Assembly: GCA_000733355.1 (NCBI GenBank)
Contig: JNVV01000009.1
Span: 783,521-847,520 of the forward strand
From: Falciphora oryzae
Taxonomy: Eukaryota; Ascomycota; Sordariomycetes; Magnaporthales; Magnaporthaceae
Length of the DNA: 64,000 nt
Direction of reading: 5' to 3'
The notes beneath the pieces were generated by a model. It saw only the letters and a program-made list of their open reading frames with translations, was not told the origin of the DNA and ran no database searches. Each line of letters begins with the position of its first letter. Position 1 is the first letter of the stretch. Made by a program: the position numbers and the translations under genes. Of the stretch, positions 14,201-24,454 are shown one piece after another.

Positions 14201-15514
14201 CGTGCATCTGCATCCGCCGTTCCCCGTTCAGACATCCGCTCGGGCGGCGGCGGGCGGAGACGAGGTGCTGGCGGTGGGCTCAGTTAATCTGGGCCTGCAT
14301 CTGGCTGGCTGCTCAATGCGCAGATACGCCCGCGCGTATGGGCTGGCAACCGAGCCTAACACGTCTTCTGACTCTGGGCGGGCGAGAAGGAGCAGATGCT
14401 CCATGCGGCAGGACCAGACTAGCTTCGAGGCTAGAGAATGGCCTCCGCAGCCAGCCGTCTAGCCGAAGCTCCCGAGGGCGGAGGACGACGCCCACCGCGC
14501 CTCTTTTTCCCATCCAGGAACGCAGCCCGTGAAGATGCACGGCAGTGTGGGAGCCACGGACGATATTGCGGAGAACTCCGCTGCACAAGGTGCATGAGGG
14601 AGTCGCTGGGCGCGAACAGCTGGCGTATCAGACGATATCGCCATCCCTTCCTCTCTCCTGAGCAATCCCGGGGCAGCTGCAGCGCGATCATGGGCCACGC
14701 GACCAATGGCTGCGGAGGACGCGAGGGGAAAGGGGGCTGGCTGATGTGTGCTCTGCATGTTGGTCGTCCGCCCGGGGACATTCCCAGGCTTGGCGGACAG
14801 AGGAGCAGCTTAGTCGCCACCATCCAAGGCTTCCTCTGCAACCCCCCCAGCGCCCGGAGGCGGGTCCACACACTCAATGATCGTCCAGGCCCAGGTGGCA
14901 CAACGAGGCCCCGGTTGGCATGGTGTTTTGGGTTTGCGAGCTGCTGTGGCACGCCAACACGGGCGCCATTTGCGAGGCTAGGCGTAGTGGTGGACGCGTT
15001 GGGCGGAGGAGGCACGCAGTTGGCCAGCGACGAAAGCTGGTGTGGTCGGCAATGGAGCGCGGCGCCTATGACCGATGTTCCTGGCGGCCTGGCAGGGTGG
15101 AAGCCAGCGATGTTGTTGAAGCTGAATGCAAAACATCACGACGATCCGCTTGTCCATCGTTCACGCCATCCAATGACAGCGGCAGCGCGGTGGGGGGCCG
15201 TACGTGCGTGCTCCTGCAACCCTAAATTAGAAGGCGCTATTGGCAGGAGCTCCCAGCTGGGCGTGCTGGGGTGGCAGGCACGGGCTGCCCTGCAAGGGTT
15301 CTATCTCTGCCGGTAAGCTGACGAGCAGGAGGAGTCAACTGCGATGACTCTTGCCGTGCGGAAACTGACGCACCGCCTCGGCAGCCCGACACCAGGTTGC
15401 CGCCTATGATGCGTTGACGATGTATTTGATTCTTGGCTGCGCATTCTGATTCCTCGTTCGGCCTCGATTGAGGCTCCCGCCCGCCGCCGTTTGTCCACGC
15501 CAGCGACGTCGAAG

Positions 15515-17313
15515 ATGCCCAAGAAACGGCACCCGACCAAATTCACGAAGCCGCAGTCAACCCCGCCACCGTCGCTCGCCACCTCGAGAGCACGAGCTTC
15601 AAACTCGGACGGTAAGTGCGTAGCCTCCTTTTGTCCTGCGCCCACTTGCCGTCACAGGCTGCACGGGGAACAACTCATGGCGTTCAGATAAAATACAAAA
15701 GAAAAAAAAAATGCGCAGCCGGCGTTCGGGGCGGAAATGGGGCCATTACACAGCATGCGTAGCGGCATCCTGCGATCCCCTCAACACGAAACACTGGCCC
15801 AGCCAATGATCGCGCCCAGCGCAGCCGCCTTCTGGTCAAGAGACGCAGGGAGCCTAGCCTCTGCCCCCGTGCTAACCGGCCCCGAACACATGCAGATCAC
15901 GATGGCAGAGGCGTCAACGAGCTCCTCGCCGATCTGCGGAGGGTCAGGGTGAGCAGCAGCGCGGACGGGAGCCCCCACCAGGCCACAGCTCACGCTGCCG
16001 ACGTGCAGCCCATGCCCAGCGTGCCACCAACCCTCCGCCAGGCCCTCCAGCTGCCCGAGACCCCCGTGCCGATCCAGGCCCGCTCGCGCCGCCCCGTGGT
16101 CGACGCCCGTGGCCGCCGCCTGCCGCCGGGTCCCCCGGCCCCGTGGAGCTGGCTGACGCAGTCCCGCCGCGCCCGGCAGATTCGCACGGCCCATGATCAG
16201 CTCTTCGGCGCCGCGCCGGGAGTTGACTTTGTGATAAATGAGCTTCCTGGTGCCAATGCTCCCGACCGTGGAAGCTTGATGGATATCGCCATGGCCGCTA
16301 TGGCCGCTGACTGGGAGTTCCAGCGTCGGTATAATAAATATTGGCTTTATACGCTGCCCGACCACCTGAAACAGTCCCTCGTCGGCTACATTGCGTCGTG
16401 CAGCGCGGCCGGGGTGTCTATCGCGGACCTCAAGGCCCTGTTCCTCCCACCACCAGACCTTGAGGATGAGGAACATCTCGGAGCGAGCGAGGCTGGTCTG
16501 GTCCCAAACGAGAGCATACGTTGCCTTGACCTCATGGGCTGTCTCGGCAGGTCCATAGAGCTCAAGGAGCTCTCGGGCTTTCTGTTCAAGAGCCAACCGC
16601 CTCCCGAGGCCCAGCCCACGGGCCTGCAGGATTCCTGGGACGCGCCAGAGGCGCCCCAGGAATCGCTACGCCTCCCTCTCCTGCCGAACCTGACGCGCGT
16701 GTCGCTAGCGGTAAGCCCGCGAAACGCGCACAAGATGTCATGGAGGCAGCTGCTCTCCTTCTCAAGGCACGCGGGCGGTGCCATTACGCATCTCAGTCTC
16801 GCCCACTGGCCAGAGCCGACATTGACGCCCAACGCGATCGGCACCACGGTGGACTCGCCGGCGGGTCCGGTGCAGTATGGCGGCACGGGCTTCTATAGCC
16901 ACTCCTTGGACGATGACTGGACTGAGGCCGTCTCGGTGCTCAAACGACTCTCCAAAAACCTCTACGGTCTCGAACATTTAGATCTGACGGGCTGCGCCGC
17001 GTGGACCAAGGCACTCGCGCGAGCATCGTCGGGAATCTCCAGCGCTGGCATTGGGACCCATGGCGACGGTGACGAAGCCGAGGCCGTGGTTGGAGTCGGC
17101 GGTGTCGGGGTCGACTGGGCAGGGGCTTGGGGCAAGGTTACGATGCTGCTTCTTCACTGGGGCTACAGCATGCTAGGGCCAGACCAGGTGGCCGAGTCGA
17201 TCGGCTTCGCGGAGAATGTTGCATGCGCGACACGCATCGAGCGGCACATAATCGCGATGCGGCGCGGGCGTGGGAGGTTCATCGAGGTGGCCAAGGACAG
17301 GCTACCTGAGTAG
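15515..17313 (+). CDS. Conserved fungal protein of unknown function ('tafazzin'-annotated family)
   Basis: Two exons, 15515-15611 and 15911-17313, give 499 residues. Exon 1 starts MPKKRHPTKF and ends at a GGTAAGT donor. Exon 2 must start near 15911 because the open frame upstream of the long ORF reads GVNELLADLRRV, and the phases fit (97 nt, then 1403 nt). The protein has a basic Pro/Ser-rich start, a PAPWSWL-type segment near residue 95, and a Leu-rich middle that looks weakly like leucine-rich repeats (ITHLSLAHWP, LEHLDLTGC). Similar fungal proteins are, from memory, often labelled 'tafazzin', but the HX4D acyltransferase motif is absent, so I infer no acyltransferase activity. The 299-nt intron is long for this genome. 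The gene is followed after about 370 bases by a tRNA gene. I am fairly sure it is a real gene; its function is unknown. Confidence 0.82.
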
Positions 17314-17682
17314 CAATTATTATAGATTCCTTTGCTTAGACGTAAATTCATGTCTTATGTCACCTTGGATTTTCGTCTACACCCAGGACTGCTTCGTACC
17401 TCGGCCTCATTTTGTGAACAGCAAATTTCGTCGTCAATACTTGGACCATCGAATCCAGTATGGACAGTTTATACCAGTGTATCTGCCATAGAAATCACGC
17501 ATCATTACGTGCGCACCCCAGGTCTCCAGACCGGGCGGGTGAACATCCATCGGCTGGTAGAAAAGGGCCTTAGCGGCCCCCTGATCGTGTGTATAGGTGG
17601 AGTTGTCGCTGCATCTATTGCTGCTCGGTGTGGCGCCTCAGTGGGTCCGTATAATCCACTCTGTGGGCCCCTGACCCCAACA
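17314..17682. other. Intergenic, nothing recognised
   Basis: 3' flank of the preceding gene and 5' flank of the tRNA gene. No further coding or structural signal is seen. Confidence 0.6.
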
Positions 17683-17754
17683 GCCCGTATAGCTCAGTGG
17701 TAGAGCGCGTCACTCGTAATGATGAGGTCGGCGGTTCGATCCCGCCTGGGGGCA
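17683..17754 (+). tRNA. tRNA-Thr (anticodon CGU)
   Basis: A 72-nt cloverleaf without intron or encoded CCA. The D arm is GCTC/GAGC with AGTGGTA loop. The anticodon stem CGTCA pairs with TGATG around the loop CTCGTAA, giving anticodon CGT, which reads the Thr codon ACG. The variable loop is AGGTC, and the T arm GGCGG/CCGCC carries TTCGATC. The 5' acceptor strand GCCCGTA faces TGGGGGC, which leaves a G-G mismatch at pair 5-68 and a U-G wobble at 6-67. A T-run at 17756-17762 is a good Pol III terminator. Confidence 0.93.
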
Positions 17755-17755
17755 G

Positions 17756-17762
17756 TTTTTTT
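17756..17762 (+). terminator. Pol III terminator of the tRNA-Thr gene
   Basis: A run of T residues begins two bases after the tRNA discriminator base, the usual signal for RNA polymerase III termination. Confidence 0.8.
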
Positions 17763-18613
17763 GCACCCCTCGAACCCTTCCCTCCCTCTCCTTTGCTTTG
17801 GTTCAACCATCGGATTATTCCCTTCGAAATATGTCCGTTCCCATCCCCAGGATTCAGATGGATTGTGATTTAAATTCCATTCCTGGTAGCATTCCTAAGG
17901 CAAAGCTCACTCGCCAGCATTCTTTCACGGATGCAGTCCTCAATTGGCTCTCGCTAAAAACCTATGACGCACAGGTACCAAATCCCCAGCCTCTCGGCGG
18001 ACAAGCTTGGCAAGCTTCTTCTTCAAGAAAGACACCACCTCTTTCACCTACCTGGCCACACTGATTGATTGACTGCAACGGCTAGGCCTGGCCAGCTATT
18101 CCCCACTAAGGATGGCGTCGATCAGTGATGCAGAGATGCGTCACCTCCCATTCCTCCCGCCTCACCACAGCCTAAAGCATTCACAGGAGAGCAGGAGGCA
18201 GGCCCAACAACCAATGCGGATCGTTGCGTCGCGGCGATGTGGCCCATCCAGTGGTGTAAGGCGACCTGTCACTTTCGTGTGTTTCTTGCTTGGTGATATA
18301 TAGGAAGCCAGGTTAACCCTCAGATTGCCTGTGGCTGCTCCCGCTCTTCTTGTTTTCTTTTTTTTCCTCCCTCATACCAATGCGGCGACAGGATACAGGG
18401 CTCGTCTCTGCTTCCCCTGTCCATCAACCAGCGCGTTTGACTCTCTTTGTCTGCTTGACCAAAACAGGCAGCAGCGCCTCCTCTCGGGCGCCAACGGGTG
18501 ACCACCCGGGGACAAAGACCGTGGTTTAGGCATAAAAACACCGCCTCTCACTTTCCTGGTGCCATCTCCCATCTTCTCTACTCATAGGCAGGACATCATT
18601 CCCTACTGCAAAG
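17763..18613. other. Intergenic, nothing recognised
   Basis: The stretch between the tRNA gene and the SUR7/PalI gene holds short unsupported open frames and pyrimidine-rich DNA that becomes the presumed leader of the next gene. No other feature is supported. Confidence 0.6.
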
Positions 18614-19609
18614 ATGTTTGGCCGTTCTCGCCAGCCCGGCGATACCACGCCTCCCGCTCGCCTCACAATGCGGCAGCGACTATTCTTCATCGTCCCTCTC
18701 GTCTTCTCCCTGGCGGCCTTCATACTAGCCCTGCTCACCCTGCTGGCTGGCTACAAGCCCGGGTTCATGCCAGGGTCCCATATCGTCCTTCTCGACACCA
18801 GCCGGCTCGGCAGGGATCTCCTCCCGTCACGGAGCGTCCTGCTTCCCGTCCCCAACAATGTCGGCGATGCCATCGACAACGCCAAAGACAAGCTCAAGGA
18901 CAAGGCCGACGACGTCATCGGCGACGTCGTCGACGGCGTCAGGGGCGCCCTCGGCGTCGACCGCTTCTACACCCTGCACGCCATGACGGTCTGCTCGGGC
19001 CAGTACGCAAACGGCAACGACTCGTCCGGCGGCCTCGCCGTCCGGCGCTGCACCCAGCCGCTCCAGAAGCTCGACATCCTCGACGTCATCGACCTCGACC
19101 TCCGCGTCCCGGGGCCCGTCCGGTCCGCCCTCGCCGACCTGGCCAAGGACGCGCCCAAGATCTTCCAGGCCATGGCGGGGCTCTTCGTCGCCGGCACCGC
19201 CCTAACCGGCGTCGCGCTCCTGGGCGCCGTCGGCGCCGCGCTGCTCCCGGGGAGAGGCCGCCTGCTCAGCGCGCTCAACGTGGTCGTGCTGTTCCTCGCG
19301 GGCGTCGCGCTCCTGTGCGGCACGCTGCTGACCACCATCGGGGGCGAAAAGATGGCCGAAATCATCGCCGGTAAAGCAGGCCGCATAGGGCTCCGGGCCG
19401 AGGTGGGCAGCAAGTTTAGGGGACTTAGTTGGGCCGCCTTTGCGCTCACCGTGGCCGCCGCCCTGGCCTGGATCTTTGCCTTCTTCTTTGTGTATCGCAA
19501 GTGGAGTCGGCGTGGAAGCCATGCGCCCTGGTACAAGAACGACGCCGGGTCTACTCGAGGGGCCAGCTACGAGATGGGAGAGAGGAGCGGGCGGACGCCT
19601 CGCCATTAG
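18614..19609 (+). CDS. SUR7/PalI-family integral membrane protein
   Basis: Single exon, 331 residues. There are four hydrophobic segments at about residues 24-46, 184-211, 217-243 and 271-293. A long extracytoplasmic loop between the first two carries the Cys pair C127 (TVCSGQ) and C146 (VRRC). This layout, with a short N tail and a hydrophilic C tail, is that of the SUR7/PalI superfamily (Pfam SUR7), whose members sit in the plasma membrane at eisosomes or act in ambient-pH signalling. The loop also holds an Asp/Lys-rich amphipathic stretch at residues 85-110, with DNAKDKLKDKADD. Family membership is inferred from topology and the Cys pair; which subfamily (SUR7, PalI or Fmp45-like) is not resolved. 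The start was chosen as the first ATG of the open frame; a second at residue 19 is possible. Confidence 0.85.
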   Translation: MFGRSRQPGDTTPPARLTMRQRLFFIVPLVFSLAAFILALLTLLAGYKPGFMPGSHIVLLDTSRLGRDLLPSRSVLLPVPNNVGDAIDNAKDKLKDKADDVIGDVVDGVRGALGVDRFYTLHAMTVCSGQYANGNDSSGGLAVRRCTQPLQKLDILDVIDLDLRVPGPVRSALADLAKDAPKIFQAMAGLFVAGTALTGVALLGAVGAALLPGRGRLLSALNVVVLFLAGVALLCGTLLTTIGGEKMAEIIAGKAGRIGLRAEVGSKFRGLSWAAFALTVAAALAWIFAFFFVYRKWSRRGSHAPWYKNDAGSTRGASYEMGERSGRTPRH

Positions 19610-20261
19610 GGAGTGTGAGGGTTGTGCGACTCGGCTTTTCTTGACTTCTCCCGTATCTCGCGATTTATTCGCAACGTGATATCCCGGGGTTCATGGACTC
19701 AAGCATAATTTCTGATCTATTTTGTTTCCCTGTTCTGCTCGTGGCGTTCTTTCATTCACGTTTATTCCGCACAATAAATCTTCACTGCAAAGCGCCATTT
19801 TCCTGGTGTGTTCCATCCTGATACAGCGCAGGCGCCATTCGTTACTCGTTGCTATCCAACCTGTTCAAATCACAGAATTTCACCCGTGTGCCGCCACGCA
19901 CTGCACCAAACGTGCAACTATCGACTGCTCTGAACACAGGTGAAGACAAAGGACCATCCGAACCTTTGGTTGACAATGACGTCATGAAAGCGGTTTGGAC
20001 GATCATTTCGAATCGGGTAGGGGTCTCTCCAAGTCAGGCCACGGCCCGTGCACCGGTGACTGTCGTCCCCACTCTGGATGGCACGTTGTCACCCGAAATG
20101 GACTCAATTCAGCCCAACGTGCATCCCCGCAAACAAAACAAGCAGACTTCAGAATACCGCACGTCTTTCCGTTGACGTGACCGCTCTTTTGGACTCAGCA
20201 TTTTCGTCTCTTGTTACGCCGACAGCTTGTCTATTAGTACGGTTGATATCCTTTGTCCAAC
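19610..20261. other. Intergenic, nothing recognised
   Basis: 3' flank of the SUR7/PalI gene and promoter region of the mechanosensitive channel gene. Only short unsupported open frames are present. Confidence 0.6.
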
Positions 20262-21260
20262 ATGGCAGAGAGGGAAACCCGCGAGAGCTATCGGGACGAC
20301 CCGAGCAGCAGCAGCAGCGCCAACATCAGGACCGAGGAGAGCTTCCCCGGCGAGCGGCGGGTCCGTCGAGTGTGGGAGGGCTTCCTCGACTTTGCTCTCC
20401 AGGGCAACATCTTGGAGATTGCTTTTGGATTGATGTGAGTCTTGGTCACTAATGTTGGCGCTCGTTTCAGCTGAACTAATCAACAAACAATCCAGTCTTG
20501 CTGCCGCCTTCACCACCATCGTCAACTCGTTTGTTTCCGACATTCTGCTCCCTCCCCTGAGCGTGCTTCTGGTATATACCCCGGTCGGCACGGCTATTCC
20601 GTCGTTAATGGCACTACTTTTTGCTGATTCTCCACGTCGTAGCCCCTAAACAAAAACCTGGACGAAAAGTTTGCTGTCCTCAAACCCGGACCCCACTATG
20701 ATCCCAAGCGTGGAGGCTATCCCACCATCAAGATGGCCCAGGACGATTCCGCCGTCGTCATGGCCTGGGGGTAGGTTCTGTTCTTCATCCTCATTCCGCT
20801 GCCAAGATGGACCTTGGGTGCATTCTCTGTAGCTAACGCGAGTTTGTGGCACAGATCATTTGTAAACAAGAGCCTCAACTTCCTGGGCCTCGGCATTTCG
20901 CTCTATGCGCTGGCGGGCCTCTACCAGTACTTCTCCAAGGACCCCATCATCAAGCATCTCCGCAAGTGTCCTTATTGCAGGAAGAACATCAACGAGAAGG
21001 TGCGTCCACTTGTTCTAGCAATCTCTCCGTTGGCGGCACAAGTACTAACTCAGTATCTTCGTGACAGTATGTCAACACATATTCCTTAGTGCCGACTCAC
21101 TTTCACGGTCAATCTCGTCGTTTTTCTTCACTCTTCTGTCCCGGTCTCTCATAGAATGCTGCTGTCGACTCTTCCATGCTAACCACACCTTCCTTGCAGA
21201 GCCCGGAGATGCGTCAACTGCACCAGCTGGGTCGATGGCACCGAGGATCAGCGTCATTAG
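20262..21260 (+). CDS. MscL-like large-conductance mechanosensitive ion channel
   Basis: Exons 20262-20434, 20496-20571, 20643-20770 and 20855-20999 join in phase and give 174 residues. The core has the MscL signature: LQGNILEIAFGLILAAAFTT forms the first membrane helix (about 44-66), followed by NSFVSDILLPPLS, and a second helix lies at about 131-152. MscL channels open under membrane tension as a safety valve; fungal members are thought to lie in intracellular or plasma membranes. The C tail carries CPYC (residues 164-167), and a later reading frame at 21210-21257 encodes CVNCTSWVDG, the second half of a CxxC...CxxC zinc ribbon common in fungal homologues, ending at TAG 21258-21260. The junction to this last exon does not resolve: phase 0 at 20999 does not fit the natural acceptor at 21198-21199. 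A possible route is continuation to the GTATGT donor at 21067 and an acceptor ending at 21201. Exons 1-4 are solid; the tail is not. Confidence 0.85.
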
Positions 21261-22370
21261 GAGATTGCTTGCGCTGTCCAGGTCTCCTTTGTGGCCACTC
21301 AACATACGCGGTGATAATCATCGATAGTGGGAAGATGGTGTCATATTCTGGGGAGATTGGTCTGGTTTCGGGCGCATATAGGCGTGAGGTTGAGAATTTG
21401 GTGATATGTGCAAGTGGCTAGGTTGATTTCCGAACATGATAGCGGTGCATGCATTCAGCGTTGAGGAGTTGAGAATTTATCGAGTTCCGAGCTTGGATTC
21501 CTCCCCGCTCATGTTCCTTTATCTCGCCTCGCCCGTGGGGATGTGCTTATTCCAGACGTTCTGTCTGGATAGTCACGGCAGCCCATTCCATGATCCCCCA
21601 GCCTTTCCGTTCCCCTTTCTCGACTTTTGATCCATTTCACCTTTTCATGATCCAGAAGGCAAGACATATACAGAAAATGGCAAGGAAGGGTAGGCACACG
21701 GCGGTGATGATAAGGTCGGTCTCCGACATTTTCTTGGAATCCTCCCGACTGCTTCAAGGTATACAGGTTAGACCGTGGCTGCGACGGCCTGGGTGGAGGG
21801 AGTAGAATAAACGAACCGGAAAGTGTTTGAAATGGTAGGACAGGGCGAAACCTGACGGTCGACGCGTGCCACTTGGAGATAGAATAGTGCTGGTCTTTTG
21901 GCGCTCCTGACGTTGTCTCGGTTGAAGAAAGAGCACTCAACTGCTAACTGGGAGGTTTGGGAAAGGAAGTAGCAGCGGTATGCAAAGGGCTGTGCAGGGG
22001 AAGATAAATAAACCAAGGCGGATGACAAGGCGCAGTCACCCGGTCTACCAACGCAACACCAAACGAGCAAAGATAGAAAAACGAAAGATGCCACGACATG
22101 TTTGTTTAGGTGCCCAAAAATGGTTGGCCAAAAAAAAAAAAAATTAAAAAAGGAAAAAAAAAAAAGACAAGGTGTTGTGGCTATGGCGATATCGCCAGGT
22201 GGGAATGGTATCAGAAAGCGGGATAGGAAAAGTCAAAAGCTCACCGGGCAACCCTTTTCGGGGTGCCCGGCTACGAAAATGCCTTGGATTCTACACTTTC
22301 TTCGTTTTCTTGTGGTGGCTCAGCACAGCTCATCGCACAGCGGGCGTTGTGTCATTGCGATTTGCCAATG
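21261..22370. other. Intergenic, nothing recognised
   Basis: A/T-richer spacer with poly(A)-like tracts near 22128-22167. Open frames on both strands overlap and show no motif. No gene is supported. Confidence 0.6.
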
Positions 22371-22470
22371 CACAGGGGCCGCACCCGAACTCGAACCGGG
22401 GACCTCTTGAGTGGTCTGTCTTACGACTTGGCGCGGTGCTGCGTCTGCCAACTGCACCAACCGAGGATCC
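22371..22470 (-). pseudogene. tRNA-like sequence with A and B boxes, degenerate
   Basis: On the minus strand TGGTGCAGTTGG fits the internal A-box consensus, and GGTTCGAGTTC fits the B box with a plausible T stem CCCGG/TCGGG. The two boxes are too far apart for an intronless tRNA. I could not find a pairing anticodon stem, the expected acceptor halves do not pair (the 3' half TGCGGCC has no partner), and there is no T-run terminator just downstream. It is therefore most likely a decayed tRNA gene or the head of a tRNA-derived SINE. An intron-containing tRNA with unusual pairing remains possible. Confidence 0.35.
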
Positions 22471-22777
22471 CCGGGAGTTGGAAACCAGCCGCCCGGGACG
22501 GGCTTATGAGGGGAGAGGAGGGGGAGGGGTCCCTCCCCTCCTCTGGCTACTTCCGCTTCCTCCTCACCTTGGGCACCTGCACCGGGCAACAGCACCCAGG
22601 GAGCTCGGCGCTCCTTCCCTCGGAAGAAGAGTCGAGGCAGAGAGGGGTGGTAGGATATCAGCCCATTAGATTCCCCCACCTCCATGATATCGTAACAAGA
22701 CAAAGACGTGTGAACTCTCCCAAAACTCCCTTTCCCAGTTGACCCAGCAAAAAAAAAAAGGGCCAGAACCTTCACCG

Positions 22778-23992
22778 TCACCTCCGAAGGAAGGCATTAG
22801 CGTCCCACAACAGCACCCGCTCATCCCACGCGCAAGAAGCCACCCAGCCACCAGCACCAAACAAGCACCAGTCGACGCCCGTGGCGAACTCGGTGTGGCG
22901 GTTCATGGCGCCCAGCTCCCTGCCCTGCGTCGTCGGCGGTGGCGGCATCCCCGCGGGCTGCGGCGGCGCCGTCGCCGACGAGTCGGACCACAGGCGGACC
23001 GTCATGTCGTAGCTCGCGCTGACGAGCAGGTCCGCCGCGTGCGGGCTCCACGCTAGGCGGCGGACGGCGAACTGGTGGCCGTCCATGAAGGACAGGGGCC
23101 CGCCGGCGGGGTTGCGGACGTCGAACGTGCGGATGACGCGGTCGACGCCGGCGGTGGCGACGACCGAGTCGCGGTACTTGTTCCAGTCGTGCGTCAGCAC
23201 CTCGGCGGGCGGGACGGGGGCGGCGCCCGGGGACGATGGTGACGGCAGGTGGACCGGGATGGTGGCCACGAGGTGGTATTTTGCCGACACGGGCGTGCGC
23301 AGGTCGAACAGGCGCACGCACGAGTCTGTGGACACGGCGCTGATGAGGGCCGGGTTGAGGGGGCAGAAGGAGGCGCTGTAGGCGCAGTTGCCGATGGGCA
23401 GCGTCTTCAGCGAGTGGTTGCGGGTGGGCGACCACTGGAAAGTGTGAAACTGTCAGCTCAGGGGTTCCGGCGATGACACGTGACGTGGGAGTGGACTGGT
23501 TCCTGGGCCGGACGACTTACGATCTTGACGGTACCGTCCCAGGAGCTTGAGAGGAAGGTGTCCTTGGTGACGGGGTTCCAGTTCACAGAGAAGGTTTCCC
23601 TCTTGTGCTCGTGGAAGTTCATGACAGGGAACTCGTTGACGCCAAGGTCGAACAGCTTGACGGAGCCATCGCCGCAGGCCACGATGAGCTGGTTCTCGTT
23701 GAGCTCAGACCAAGCGAGATCATACTGGGCATCGTTGGTATCGAAGCTGGTGCGGGTTAGCTTTGGTTACTTGCACACACACCGCGACGGCGACAACAAT
23801 GATTCTGAGCGCTCACGTCTTCTCAATCTGGACCCCTGCCGCAGTCAGGCCCAGGGAATAAACGCGGCCGTTGCCGACGATGCCAAAGTTGGCGGAGCTG
23901 GCGACTGCGATGCGCGAGTCGAAGTAGGGCGAGTACTTGACGGCATAGGGGTTGAACCCCTGGGTCCGGAACTCGAGCATGGGGGCAGCCAT
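22778..23992 (-). CDS. pex7: Peroxin 7, PTS2 receptor (WD40 protein)
   Basis: Three exons on the minus strand (23992-23817, 23746-23521, 23434-22778) join in phase to 352 residues. The N-terminus FRTQGFNPYAVKYSPYFDSR and the repeat ends GDGSVKLFDL, SWDGTVKIW, DSCVRLFDLR, DRVIRTFDVR, SYDMTVRLW and DERVLLWD mark a WD40 propeller of Pex7 type. Pex7 binds nonapeptide PTS2 signals in the cytosol and, with a Pex20-type co-receptor, delivers enzymes such as thiolase to the peroxisome. A Pro/Ala-rich insertion (APPQPAGMPPPP) sits between the last two blades. For exon 3 an upstream in-frame acceptor would add five codons; I chose the one giving an uninterrupted KIWSP. The gene is divergent from the AlkB-family gene across a 462-base intergenic region with an E-box. 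I am confident of the identity. Confidence 0.93.
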
Positions 23993-24454
23993 GATTTTGG
24001 TTTGTTTTGGCGGACTGCGGCTCTCACATGGGCCCCCTTCTCTGGGGTAAGAAACCCCCTCCTCGCAATAGAGCGAGGGCAGCTCAGCTGAGTTGTGGGA
24101 GAGGGGTGTGGTCTTGGTGATTACGCGATCCTATCCAGGCTACCTGAGATGCGCAGGAGGCAGCTGGTAATTACTCATATCTCTGGGCTCGACTTGAGGT
24201 CTCAACAAGAATAAGCCTCGGCAACTTTTCTGGATGCGCATGAGACCGAGCTAGGAAAAGTGACCCACTTTTGCCCCTGTCGAACATCGTCACTGAGTCG
24301 AGGTCACGTGGACTGGTGCCCTTTTCGTGACGACTGGCGGGGTTGCCTGTTCTCCTTGTCGTGACTAAGTGACCTTGATTCACAATCAAGACTGGGCGCA
24401 GAATTCCATGGCTCACACTGCATCCCCATATGGCTCATATCCATACCGACTACC
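23993..24454. promoter_or_regulatory. Bidirectional promoter region between pex7 and the AlkB-family gene
   Basis: These 462 bases separate two divergent start codons and must hold both promoters. A palindromic CACGTG E-box lies at 24305-24310 within GGTCACGTGGAC, a typical bHLH site. I see no clear TATA box. Functional use of the E-box is inference. Confidence 0.55.
24305..24310. promoter_or_regulatory. CACGTG E-box
   Basis: A perfect palindromic E-box in the shared promoter, about 145 bases upstream of the AlkB-family start codon and 313 bases upstream of the pex7 start. bHLH factors bind this motif; regulation of either gene through it is not shown by the sequence. Confidence 0.4.

Larger units (their letters stand above)
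1..15514. other. Gene-poor region, no supported gene
   Basis: I see no gene here that I can support. Open frames of 60-290 codons exist on both strands, but they overlap each other, have low-complexity or random-looking composition, lack recognisable motifs and have no matching splice-linked neighbours. The stretch contains homopolymer runs (30 A at 4487-4516, 20 A at 11280-11299), a (CA)13 microsatellite at 10585-10610 and an assembly gap at 5273-5314. Non-coding RNAs or strongly spliced small genes cannot be excluded by eye. Confidence 0.6.

Noticed and set aside
14438..15316. 292-codon open frame, overlapped by a 194-codon frame on the other strand
   Set aside because: Both frames read as translations of non-coding GC-rich DNA with Cys/Arg/Trp-rich composition and no family signature.
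1..15514. Subtelomeric or transposon-derived origin of the left desert
   Set aside because: No telomeric repeat, reverse transcriptase or transposase fragments, or strong AT-rich RIP-like block could be recognised.
22821..23435. 204-codon minus-strand frame overlapping pex7
   Set aside because: Shadow of the pex7 third exon in another frame; the WD40 frame is clearly the coding one.
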